Positions 1-10,912 of a stretch of DNA of 64,000 nucleotides are shown here, piece after piece. Under the pieces are notes generated by a model that saw only the letters and a list, made by a program, of their open reading frames with translations, did no database searches and was not told the DNA's origin. The position numbers and the translations under genes were made by a program. The stretch lies in contig MU858110.1 of assembly GCA_033297075.1 (NCBI GenBank), forward strand, positions 62,001-126,000. The letters run 5' to 3'. Numbering within the stretch: position 1 is the stretch's first letter; every line of letters begins with the position of its first letter. The DNA is from Rhypophila decipiens (Eukaryota; Ascomycota; Sordariomycetes; Sordariales; Naviculisporaceae).

Positions 1-638
1 TCTAGGATACCATTGGCTGTCAGGATGCTCACAACGCGAAGAAATGGCCCTATCAGCCAGACCTGCAGTCAATACGAAGTGGACAACCTCAAGGGTACTT
101 CCCCGCACACGACTGCTCCTGCGTGTTTGTCTGCGTATAAGTATACCCCGGGCAGACGGGATAGTGCAGGTTCAACAAATTTTCCTGATCTTGAGAGCTT
201 GGGTCATGTTTGTCTGGAATGCTTGTGCCTGAGTGATTGAGGTTGGGAGATGCAGATTCATAATCAGTCACCGATGGAGTTTCCCCAACGATTCCTCGCT
301 TTGTCTTTAGTTAAATGTCACAAGAACTAGGTTATGAAACTCTGAGTGCTCTGCATCCAACCAGTTGATACAAGAACGACCCAGACGATGATGAGTAAGG
401 GGGTTCACAGCCTGCTCAACTGCTCAAAGTTGAGCTCAAACGCTATCCGGCTGGCCACCCCAAAGGGGTAAGTGGAAATGCATATCATATTTTGGTGTGA
501 GCTATTGACAGGGCAACCTTCAGGGGAAGGGACTAATTGCCTCTAGATTTCGGACTAGGACATTGTGATGTCTACCGATCTGGTCTCGTACCGGTTAACC
601 TCGATCAGAGTAGCAATATCGACAACATGACAAATACC

Positions 639-1304
639 TTACTTTGGAAACCTTGACGAAAGCCCGAGGCCCAGAACTGCCGAGCATGATCGCTGCAACG
701 AGCTGACCACAACCGGTATGGCCATAAGCCTCGCTTCTAGCTCGACCCTCTGGGCGGATCGTGCGCCATTCAAAAGTGCTCTGCGAAAATGTCCGGATTT
801 CCCAGATGCATAACAGGGCTCTCTGTCCCCTGTTTGATCTAGTTGGCTCACTGATGCTTTGGGTAGCTTATGATGTGCTTTATCAAGAAGAGGCTGGCTG
901 GATGTGCGCTTTCTTGTTTCCGACGCCTCCGCATTATCGTCGATCATGGAGATCGTTTCTGGACACCCCAAACATAAGGTGCCGACCTCGGTTGTCGTCC
1001 CGGAAACAAGGGTTCCCGTATCGTCTGTCGGTCCGATCCCTAAACCCATATCGTGGTTTCTTAGACCCAGGCACAGAACGACCTCTATTTGATTGACATG
1101 TTTTTCGATCTCAAATACTTTCCACCAATCCGAACCGTCAGACCACAGAGTCTTACTTGGACTTCCCCAAAACGGATTCGGTGATGCAAAAGCGCGAGAC
1201 CCATCAAAGTGATGCGCATCAGGGGTCCCGGAAACTTTTGTGCGGAGCGGATCAGGGAGCTTTTTGTCCAACCTCTCTTCTTGGGGAGAGTTAACAAGTC
1301 CCAC
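639..1304 (-). pseudogene. Open frame with a weak zinc-knuckle-like motif, possible retroelement relic
   Basis: This is a 221-codon open frame on the minus strand that I do not recognise as a gene. Its only suggestive feature is a short motif near 774-815 reading CYASGKSGHFRRAL. It resembles the CCHC zinc knuckle of retroelement Gag proteins (C-x2-C-x4-H-x4-C), but two of the four metal ligands are absent. The flanks have no clear long terminal repeats and no reverse transcriptase is visible. It could equally be a chance open frame in GC-rich intergenic DNA. I infer at most an eroded transposon fragment. Confidence 0.15.
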
Positions 1305-1606
1305 TGCAAAGTAGCCCCTAAGTTACGCCCGTATGGCCTACCTAACCAAAATCGAGAAGAACGGCACAAGAGGTCCAAGTAAGGAGCGAGCTGGAGCAGT
1401 TTCCGTCGTTGACCGGCTTTAGTGGGGCCTAAACCGGAGCACACCGGTCTCGGCCTCCGGAAATCGGCGCCGGTTTTCGGGTAACTGCCCGGGGGCCGGT
1501 TTACTGTACTTTCAACGTATGAAAGAAAGTACTTAAACGCTCAGCTCACAGTGACTCAACCTCTGCATTAGGACTTGGTCCTCCGTAGAAGTCAAATACT
1601 CTCATC

Positions 1607-2635
1607 TTGTTTGAGAATCCTTCTTCTTCCCAGGAATCACACGCAGCCCCGATCGGCGCCGACATTCCCACTTCTGATGCACGGGCAAAAGTGGAACATG
1701 AATCGAGTGCGATGTTCGAGGTCCCGGACGTCCCCTCCCCGGCGATACTAACCGGTACCCGTGATGTGGAAATCCAGACCAACTGGCCACCTACACCTAC
1801 CGTAGACCTTCTTGCACTTCGTTTTCGGTATTTGATCTAACGGCCGGCTATTGGGATTTGACCCATGCAGTTGCAGGAACTGGTTCAAATTCCACCATAC
1901 TCCATCAAGATGCACCTGCAGCAGCCTTCTCGAACAGCCTTAACCGGGACAAATATGTTCGATAGACGTTCGATGTTTCCGATGCAGCCGAAATTCCAAC
2001 CTTCCTATATGAGGATCCGGCTATCGTCCAAGCAGCCGGTTACCGTGGCTCCGAACCAAACATCTTTCTTCCGGGCTCAATTCCTTCACCCCCTGCCTGA
2101 ACACTTTGCTACCTCCGGGACTATTGACTTGAGCGGGGATCGAAGGTCCTTCCTTAGTATTCGAGGTTATATCCGTATGAGCCGGCATTCGGTGACCGCC
2201 TTTGGCACTCGTGTGCATATCAAGCGTCTGACGTACCAATGTCCCGTGGGTCGCTGGGTCATCATTGCACCGCAAAGCAATGCTACGAGGAGATCCAAGG
2301 GCAGAGAAAAAAGCAATGAGCCACTCTGTGTGGTGCGCCTAAGAGGCACATTACCACCCAGATATGTTTGAGAAAACGCATGTCGTTAACTCGCAGCTTG
2401 AGCCTCAACCGGGGGCGATCAGGACGAGGTTAAAACAACTGCCGTATCCACTAGCAGGAGCACGGTGAAGGATACCGACAGCCTAACGCTAAGCAGCAGG
2501 GATATCAACTATCGCAGAGATTATCAAGACTTGACAGATGGGAAAACAAACATCTACACATTAAATCGAATTTTCCTCCCCCTCCTCAAGTCCGACAGGA
2601 ATTTCCCAAGCCTATTTTATAAATTGAGTGCGTGA
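1607..2635 (+). pseudogene. Frameshifted coding-like remnant, unknown family
   Basis: Four stretches with protein-like composition follow one another on the plus strand but in different frames. One frame is open at 1607-1840 (begins MFENPSSSQESHAAPIGAD). A second runs 1837-2100, broken by one in-frame TAG at 1963 (contains GYWDLTHAVAGTG and FLYEDPAIVQAAGYRGSEP). A third lies around 2340-2467 (HYHPDMFEKTHVVNSQLEP). The last runs 2402-2635 and ends FLPLLKSDRNFPSLFYKLSA before a TGA. The order and strand agree, which suggests one gene broken by frameshifts and a stop, or a gene with several introns I cannot place. I do not recognise the family. The sequence is not AT-rich, so repeat-induced mutation is not obvious. 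Confidence 0.35.
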
Positions 2636-2939
2636 CCGCCTTCCAGGAGCCTAGGACTGAGCTCCAAGTCTCTCAGGCAGCTCCAGGTACCAACAAGTGG
2701 AGAGGGGTGCAGCACCAGCCCCTTTTGCACTTTTGCTTTATATGTAACAATCACAGGTCGATTACCCGTACATATCTTGTGTTATTCCATCATCTCTACC
2801 CTTGGTTGAAACAAACAATCCCGTGTGCTGGTCTTCTTTCCTTGCCATGGGCACGGCCAGAGCTCAAGCCTGAGGCACAGTTGAAGCACGCCCAAAGCGA
2901 GAAAGTGCCGAGAAAGTGCAGCAGCACAAGACGAATCGA

Positions 2940-2971
2940 AAAGACAGCGCAGCGGCAGCAGCAGCAGCGGT
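2940..2971. repeat. Short CAG/CGG-rich microsatellite upstream of the SDR gene
   Basis: A short run of GCAGCGGCAGCAGCAGCAGC lies about 280 bases upstream of the SDR start codon. It is purine/CAG-biased and low in complexity. No function is implied. Confidence 0.5.
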
Positions 2972-3248
2972 ATTTATTATTAGACGAGACAAGCAGATGG
3001 CGGAACGAAAGAATTCGGAAGCTGGGCCGGCGAGGCACTCGCATTCAATTCCCGCTGCGTCATTCCGTGCGCCACCCTTTGAACCCTCTTCTCAATCCTC
3101 CCTCGACCCCCCAAAATGTCCCCTTACCTTCCCCACACATCCACCAGAGCTGCCGCTGCGAGACACTTTCATCGGTGTTGCGCCGCTGCCGCCTGCCGAC
3201 TGACATCTTTAACTGCAGAAAAGGGAAGGGTTCCCACTAACTTTCTTC

Positions 3249-4412
3249 ATGGACAATACAGCTACCCACAATTCGCCGAGGACTTGGTTTCTCACGTCGT
3301 CATTGTCGCCGCTCAGCATCCGCCTGATTCGGCTATTGCTGGCTCACGGCGACTACGTTGTGGCTTGCCTGCCCCCAAGCGAGATTGAGGATGACCACCG
3401 CAGCGCCGAGTTCCGGGAGCTGATCAACGAATGCAAGAGCAATCGAAAGGACAGGGAGGGCTGGAAAGACAGGATTCGGGGTATTCGCTGCGATGGCCGG
3501 GTTATGGGCCAGTGCGGCGCCGCCATCGCCGAGGCTGTCCAGGTCTTTGGCCGGATAGACATTTTACTATGTTCCAAGTTTGAAGGTAACATTGCGCCAG
3601 TCCCAGGATATGAGAGGGATGAAGATGGGATGACAGTGTGCTGATCTCATATTGCAGCCGTCGTGGGGACCGTCGAGGAGCTTGGGACCAGCCCGAGAAC
3701 AAACAACTTGGTACGGGACCAGTTCGAGACCATATTCTTCTCGCAGGTGAACTTTATCAAGGCGGCGCTCCCGCAGCTCCGCGCCCAGCACACAGGTCAT
3801 ATCATGATCTTGACGAGCATCGGCGGCCATATCGGGACCCCTGGAATGGGTGTCTACACCGCGGCCACCTGGGCACTAGAGGGCTTCTGCGACTCATTAG
3901 CCTACGAAATCGCACCCTTTAACATCAAGGTGACGATCGTGCAGCCCAACAAGGAGATCCAGAGCCTCACGAACAAGATTATCTTTGCGCCACAGCTACC
4001 ATTTTACGACAGTGAAATCAACCCGGCCCCAAGCATGCGCGACATGCTTACTAACGTGCTTAATGTGAACCCGGAGACGGCCATCGAGCCATCTGAGGAA
4101 GATATACAATATCGTTATCCACGATTGCCCCCAGCAACGCTCGACAAGCTGGTTATGGAAACGGTGCACGCTCTTACGGCGATTGGGGGTCACGAGAACC
4201 CCCCAGCGAGACACATCGTAGGGTTCGAGGGTAGCGTTGCAGTGAAAGAGAAGCTTAAGACGGTCACGGAGGAGCTGGAAGATTTCGTGGAGGCCAGCGT
4301 GGCCGTTGATATTTTTGAGAGCGAGCTCAAGGCCGAGGCGAGGGAAGGCAGGTCTGTCTTTGAGGAAGCGCCGAGGTCGGGGTCAGTTCTCGGTGCAGGG
4401 CCACCGACGTGA
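3249..4412 (+). CDS. Short-chain dehydrogenase/reductase-like protein lacking canonical catalytic residues
   Basis: Two exons, 3249-3585 and 3658-4412, are joined in phase 1 across a 72-nt intron (GTAACA to TTGCAG), giving 363 residues. The body follows the SDR fold: an N-terminal beta-alpha unit, a segment ending GAVVGTVEEL where active members carry the NNAG loop, and TSIGGHIGTPGMGVYTAATW in the active-site region. Ser166 and Tyr179 keep the S-x12-Y spacing, but the Lys expected four residues after Tyr is Thr183. The glycine-rich TGxxxGxG cofactor motif is replaced by TSSLSPLSI. Known SDR enzymes need Tyr and Lys, so I infer a non-enzymatic or strongly divergent member. It lies just upstream of TRS120 on the same strand, about 860 bases away. 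The start is the first ATG of the open frame. No signal peptide is seen; substrate unknown. Confidence 0.75.
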
Positions 4413-5275
4413 AATAGGACTGGCCCTTCTTGTATGTAATTGTTGGACCTATATTCACTATGTATATCTGCATTGTATGTTTGTCATCGGCAGCGAGGCG
4501 CTGGAAGGGAGCAATGGGTTTGTCACGGTGTCACGGGAATTTGCTACGAATTTATGATCAATTTGGAGTCCTTGACCATGACCTTTGAACACATGTTCCG
4601 TCACCGGCCGTTTCGATTGCACACAGCTTGGCCGTAACGTACGTACGGAGAATGTGCTATGTTGAAGAATTCGCCATAACAATAAAAGAATGAATTGCTT
4701 CCCGGCTCCCGGGCATGAAGAAGCGGTTGGTCAACATTCCCGGTCCATGTTGGTTATCGTCAGCGCTTTCCATCTCCCCTGGAGTTGTCATCCGATTCAG
4801 GGGTTCCCACAGGCTTCAGGGGTTTTGACGTGCTTGAGCCACCTGCCGCAGCCAAAGTGGCCGGGGATGAGAACCAATCACAGCGCTCAAAGCCGCTAAA
4901 CTCCGTGAGCCCATGCCGTTTCAAGCCTACAGACTGGGGACCCCAAGATCCTGCCGCCTGGGCCCGCCAAACCGCTACCCACGCCAACAGCTCGGTGACC
5001 GCCATGCGTATTGATGCAATTCAGAACCGACCAATTTCCAAATCACGGCTCTCACAACAGACGAAACCTCGACTAGGCCGGCTAACATCTGGGTACCGCG
5101 ATACTTGAGCGACTTGAAGCTGCATCAGACCACAATTTGCGAACGACGAGCCTTGAAGTGAGAGCGCGGGCACAAAGCGAGCTCTGTCAAACAGCAGCAG
5201 GACCTCGACATGAAAGTTGATTCCTCTTGAAGCTACAAGTTGTTCTCAAGACGCGGGAATGATTGCGCGACGACA
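4413..5275. other. Intergenic region between the SDR-like gene and TRS120
   Basis: It holds the 3' end of the SDR-like gene and the promoter and leader of TRS120. I see no coding sequence, RNA gene or clear repeat. Confidence 0.6.
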
Positions 5276-8200
5276 ATGACTCCAGATCCCCTCCTACCCA
5301 TTGCGCCGGCGAGGGTCAAGGCCTTGGTGCTACCCATTGGCCGCATCAAACGAGAACGCTTCGAAAGCTTCGTCCGCCGCCTCGATACCGAGAACGTGGT
5401 GCACCTGCGCGACATAACTCCAGATGGCCGGCCCAATAGAAGTGGGATCCTCTCCGAATGCGTAAATCTACTCGGACTAGGCTGACTTTGCGCTTTCTCT
5501 CGACAGACATGTTTTCGCCCCTGGCATTTCCGAACGGCGCAATGTTCTACGAACTCATGACACATCTTCCCCCTCCGTCGCACCTCGCACTAGCCCCGTT
5601 TGATCTTTACAGAGAGCCATTAGTACTCATTGCGGTAGCGGATGGAGCAGAGATTGGGAATACCGTATTCAGCAAGAGACACTCGAGCGGCCGAACGGTG
5701 GAGGAAGCAAACCTCCGCGCGCTGGATCAGGAGCTGGAGGACTTGAGGGACCATTATCACAGGATATTGGTACACCAAGTGCTGATATTCGACTACATGC
5801 CCTCCAAGGAGAAACCAATACCGATTCCAGATGGCATCACCACGATACCTCCGGCCGAGCACCACAAGAGGACAACAATGAAGACCGTCATGTGCGACAT
5901 CTCTTCGCTTGTTCTGGCCGAGATGACGACTCTAGCCAAGTCATACGAGGGCCGGTCTTTTATTGACTCTCCTGGACCAGGCTCGCGCCAGCCAGCGATG
6001 GACGACTCGAGTGGGCTTTCAAGGCGAAATTCGCAATTTGCGCTGCCCATGGGGTCTCGGTCAACCTCTACCAGTGGGCTTGCGGATAGGAGTCATGTTC
6101 GTATGTCGATGCCTCCGGTGCCGTCAAAGGGAGGCAATTTCCCCTCCAGAAACTCTACTCCTGGGCGACCTTCTACACCTGTAAATGGGCGCAGTGGACT
6201 ATCTAACCCACCTACCACCTTCGACGATATCACTGGCGCCCGTGATTCTGGGCCCGGAAGTCCAGAATCGAAGGCCGACACGCATGATGGGTTTAGGACC
6301 CAAAGCCAAGATAGGGTATCGGTTCAGGGCTTCGGGCCCAACGAAAGATGGAGGAGCAAGACCAAGAGCAGGATCCAGATTGTAATCGGCTCCCTGTATC
6401 TGCAGGCCGGTCGCTGGGCAGACTCTATTGAAAAGCTAAGTGAAGCAGCGGCCGTTGCCAAGTCAATCAATGATCACCTCTGGTACGGCAAAGCGATGGA
6501 GCTTCTCCTCGTCAATTTGCTCCTGCTCGGCTGGGCAGGAGTTGAGTTCCAAGTCCCGACGGTCTTACTACCACCCCCGGAAAAAGGGACTGCGCCCAGT
6601 TTAGCGGCGGCCATCCAGGAAGCTGAAAGTAAGGATCCCAACCAGCCCAGGTGGCTCCGTAACCTTCAGATTTACATTCCAGATCTGTTGGATCGGATCA
6701 TCGGATCATATTCGCGAATATCGTCCGAACATTTGCCACCTCTACCATTATCTGAGGCTATAATACGTTTCTGCAGGATCCTCACCGCTCTTCACCTTGC
6801 CAACGGGCAGCTCGATGAAAAGTCCCTGGACATGATTGTATTTGGCAACCCGCCTGGGAAGACTCTAACCACCTCTCCACGGTTCACAATCGTTCCAAAC
6901 CGAACACAAATTGTGATGACCCTCTTCAAAGCCTTCCCCTCGTCGGCATCAGAACTTTTGACAACCATTGACAGAATAGTAATCCTCAGTGGTATTGCCT
7001 CTATCCTGGGCGTCTTGGGGTTCCAGCGAAAGAAGGCTATGGTTGTGAGGGAGCTTGTGTCGGTCCTCATTGGCGGCCTGATAGAGGCTAGGACCAGAGG
7101 AGCTGCCGATGTTGGCATCCACCCCGCAGCTGGGCTGGCTGGGCTGAACGGGCTCAATGGCCATAGTGCCGGTGCGAGTGCGTTAGATCTTGGAGAAGGA
7201 GACATCGAACACGGCATTGATTCCTTCTTGGGGCTTTTGCTCAAGACATATGGTGTCATTGGCGACAACCTTTATCCGGACACGGCCAAGGACGACTCCG
7301 ACGCGAATTCGCTCTTGAGAATAGAGAAGCAATCCGCGGCCAGGATTTTTGGGATACGGAATATGAAGATTAACATTCTTCGATTGTGTATCAATTTCTC
7401 CGAGGCACTACCGGACTTTGCTGGTGTTTTGCGATTTTCGAGCGATTTACTGAGGACAGCGGGGAGCGGAGTAGCCCCTGGCCCGAAGCGGGAAGATGTC
7501 TATCCGGCTATCAGTAGGGATGAGCAGATCCGGTTGGCGGCGAACATCAACAAGACAGCGAGCTTGTCGAAACGTTTGGGCCTGGGCGATCTGACAGCCG
7601 AGTATTGGGACGAATTTCTCCTCCGGGGCGTGGAGCTGAGGCCGCTGCCTGCTGCGAAAAGGCCGGTACCGCACGCGAAGAGCTTGCTTCCGAATGTGGT
7701 TGCTACGAGAGCCTCGCAGGATGTCGACCCATTCATTTACAACCCGTTTTTGAAGCAGGTGGACAAGGAGGGTGTTGATAAAATACTCGTGGCGGGAGAG
7801 CCTGCTAGCTTCAAGATTACTCTCCAAAACCCATATGAGATTGAAGTCGAAGTCGAGAGCATCCGTCTTGACACCGAAGGCGTGGAATTTGAGCCGATAC
7901 CGGCCAACACCGTGATTGGGCCGTACCGGACGCAAAAAATGGCGATATCGGGAATCCCAAAATCGGATGGCAGTCTCCGGGTCAACGGTGCCGTCATCAA
8001 AGTCCGCGGATGTCGCGAGCGGAGGTTCCCAATCTTCGTCGAGCCCTGGGTGCCAGACATCAGACCAAAAGTCAAGACGATTGGACTTGGTTCTCTGGAC
8101 ACCCAGCACCCAGCCGAGAAACCGTTATGTCCTGCCATCGAGCGGCTGAAGCCCGCCCACCTAGACCTCAGCGTTATATCAGCTCAGCCGACAGTTGTCG

Positions 8201-9675
8201 TAAAGTCCTCGACTCTCCCCCAGTCTTCGGTTATGATCCTTGAAGGGGAGAGGCAAGCTTTCTCGGTGACACTGCAGAATCTTTCCACCACAACACCTGT
8301 CGATTTCTTGCTGTTTTCATTCCAGGACTCGACGCAGACCCCATTACAAACTGCCCTCGACAGCCGCGATGCCACAGCCGCCGAACTATATGAATATGAA
8401 CTGATTCTGGCAAAAAAGCAGGCATTGCGGTTGCGGAAACGGGGCGGTCAGAACGACAATAACAAGAAGCGATATATCGCCCCTGGGCAGACGACAACAT
8501 TTGATTTCGAGATCCTGGGAAAGCCAGGTCTCACACATGGCATCATCCAGGTCGACTATGCCTACCTCGACGTGCCCCATGACGAGGTCGCCGAGAAGTT
8601 TTACACGCGTCAGGTGTCCCTTGAGCTTACCGTCACTGTTAATGCCAGTGTCGAGGTGTCAAGGATAGATATCCTTGCGCTGCACGGAAGGATCCCCGAG
8701 CCGTTATGGGCGCGGACGAGGAAAGCAATAACAAACGCGGATGAAGAAGAAAGTGAAAACGTCATGACACCCGATACACACTGCCTGTTGGTCCTCGACC
8801 TGCGAAACTCGTGGCCAAGCCACATGAGCGTTGAACTAGAATCCGACGAGGCCCATGTGGAGGAGCAGATCCTGCCCGGAAACACCAGCCGAGTGATCTT
8901 GCCTATCAAGCGAGTCTACCTGGAAGATCCGCATGCGTTTATCCCGGCGTTGAATCCGTCGAGACAGAGACAGTTTGTCGTGAGCACCAAGATCTCGCCT
9001 GAAGTGGAGAGGGCGAATCGAGAGGCGTTTTGGTATCGTGAGCGGATATTGGACTGTCTGCGGGCCACGTGGCGGACTACGTCTGGCCACGCGAATACCA
9101 AGCGCACCGGGACCGTCGAGCTGCGGGCTATGAGGCTTACCTCGCGCATGATTGAGGCTGTCAAGATTGACGAGGTGGGCGTGGAGGTTGATATTTTGGG
9201 GGCAAGAAACGAGAAGGTTGCCGGTGAAGAGGGAACAAGGGTGGTGGGACTGGACGAATTTGTTCAGGTCCGGGTTAGGGTTCTCAATCGGACGGAACAG
9301 CCGGTTTATCCCATGTTGAGGCTGTTGCCCGCTCTGTGTCATCGGCCTTTGAACGTCGCGCTGGATTTCACACGCAAGTTGGCGTGGAATGGGACACTGC
9401 AGCAGGTACTGCCTGTTATTGCAGCAAAGGGGGAGTTTGAGACGGCTATGGGTGTTACGGCGCTTTGTAGGGGGGAGTTTGAGATCATGGCCAGTGTGGA
9501 GGAGACGAGGGTTTATGTACCTCCTCCTGAGGCTGTGGCTGATGAGAAGGAGGAAGGGGAAAAGGAGGTGGTGAATATTGATGCTGTGCTTGCTGCTGGG
9601 TTTGGTGGTGGGAAGGGCAAGGAGAGAAGGATTTGGCATTCTAGACGGCCATGTCGGTTTGTTGTTCGGGATTGA
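5276..9675 (+). CDS. trs120 (hypA): TRAPPII complex subunit TRS120 / hypercellular protein HypA
   Basis: Two exons, 5276-5441 and 5507-9675, flank a 65-nt phase-1 intron and encode 1444 residues. The splice gives PDGRPNRNMFSPLAFP, matching the conserved N-terminus of fungal TRS120. The protein opens with MTPDPLLPIAPARVKALVLP, followed by a low-complexity Ser/Pro segment at roughly residues 230-350, an alpha-helical TPR-like middle, and C-terminal beta-rich domains. TRS120 is a subunit of TRAPPII, which acts on the Rab GTPases Ypt31/Rab11 in late-Golgi exit; the Aspergillus nidulans orthologue is HypA, needed for polar growth. I chose ATG 5276 because the family starts there; an upstream in-frame TTG at 5240 is not credible. 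The frame stays open for 1.4 kb codons with no sign of damage. The stop lies inside a short ATTG repeat. Confidence 0.95.
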
Positions 9676-9687
9676 TTGATTGATTGA
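9671..9687. repeat. ATTG tandem repeat spanning the TRS120 stop codon
   Basis: GATTGATTGATTGATTG overlaps the TGA of TRS120 at 9673-9675. Slippage here would shift the frame only after the last residues, so it should be nearly neutral. Confidence 0.7.
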
Positions 9688-9750
9688 TGTACAGGACGCG
9701 AGAAGTCATCGGCAGAGTACTAGTAAGGAAGGAGTGGAGCTTAAATAAAT

Positions 9751-9790
9751 AGCAAGCAAGCAAGTAAGCAAGCAAGTAAGCAAGCAAGCG
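9751..9790. repeat. AAGC tetranucleotide microsatellite
   Basis: About ten units of AAGC, two of them AAGT variants, lie in the TRS120 3' flank. This is a simple slippage repeat. Confidence 0.85.
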
Positions 9791-10912
9791 TGGTGTTTCC
9801 TTTTCTGTCTTTTGGACCAGGCCTTGCAAGCATCATCATATATATATGTGTCGTCGCATTCAATTTGGGGCAGTTAGTGTTTGACGTTCTTGGGGAAACA
9901 TACCTTAGATAGTGTACTCTGATGAATGCCTGTGCCATTTGTAGATATTCATCGTATTAATACTCAGCAGTAGAGTCGTCCTCGACTATTTGAGCTACGG
10001 GGGCTTTTTGCTGGCTTTTTGTTAGTACCCCTATGTTGAAAGTCCTATATATACCCTCTGGTCTGTGGAAGGTGGTTTGTATTAGTGGGGAGAAAGGCGG
10101 CATGAATTCTCTATCGCATGTGATTCACGATGCCCTCGCTGCTGCTGATGAACCAAAACCCAGGGTATGATGTTCTCTCGGTTGCCATGCTGGGATCATT
10201 GAATGCAGTCTCATGCGCCAATATCTCGTTTGTAGAAGGACCGCGGGAAAGGTCGTAGCGAGGCTCTTCCAAGGTTAACCCATATATCCCTCATCATCCG
10301 CGGCAAGTGAGTAAAATATTATGAACAATACCGTCGTCGTTCGATTACGAACCAAAGCCAGCGAGGATCTTGAGCAATTGAGTTCGGATGACTCTGAAAC
10401 CGCATAACCGTTAGGTGACGTGCATCAGGTACTGTACGCTGCAGTATAGTATTGTACATGGGTTAGGGTTGAAGGTACGTACCGCTGCTCAAAACTGCAG
10501 TGCTCCGATGAAAGCCGGTGAGTCGGTCGGTGACTGACCGATCTGTTATAAAAAATTATTTACACGGGATTAAAAGTTTCAGTCTCATTCATTGTTGCCA
10601 CTGCACTTCTTTTTTTCTTTGTTTGTCAAAGTTCGCGTACCTTGAATCGAACCGGAGGATTTCAGATACTTACTGTTCACTGGTGAAAATATTTTCTAGG
10701 AACTTGTATCCTTTCGACAATCCACCAAAATAACGGTCGTGGAGTATCAACTTTACTAGAGCGTCCAGAAAACGAACTAGTAGAACGGTCTTGATGAATT
10801 GATCCAAAAAAGAACTTTGAACAGCGTTCGTGGGAGGAATCGAGCGGTATAGGGGACGGAACCCAGGTGGACGATTTTCTTTTGGTCTCAGGGGAAGGAG
10901 AAAGAGGTGGAA
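9791..10912. other. Intergenic region between TRS120 and PABA synthase
   Basis: No coding sequence is supported. The stretch contains one short telomere-like motif at 10460-10470 (GGGTTAGGGTT), about 450 bases upstream of the PABA synthase start. Confidence 0.6.

Noticed and set aside
2632..3240. 202-codon open frame upstream of the SDR-like gene
   Set aside because: It begins without an ATG, overlaps the end of the broken remnant and is low in complexity; it reads as promoter and leader.
7447..8109. 220-codon minus-strand open frame
   Set aside because: Also antisense to TRS120 with no family match.
8836..9639. 267-codon minus-strand open frame
   Set aside because: Antisense to TRS120, which is well supported by family sequence; no recognisable domain.
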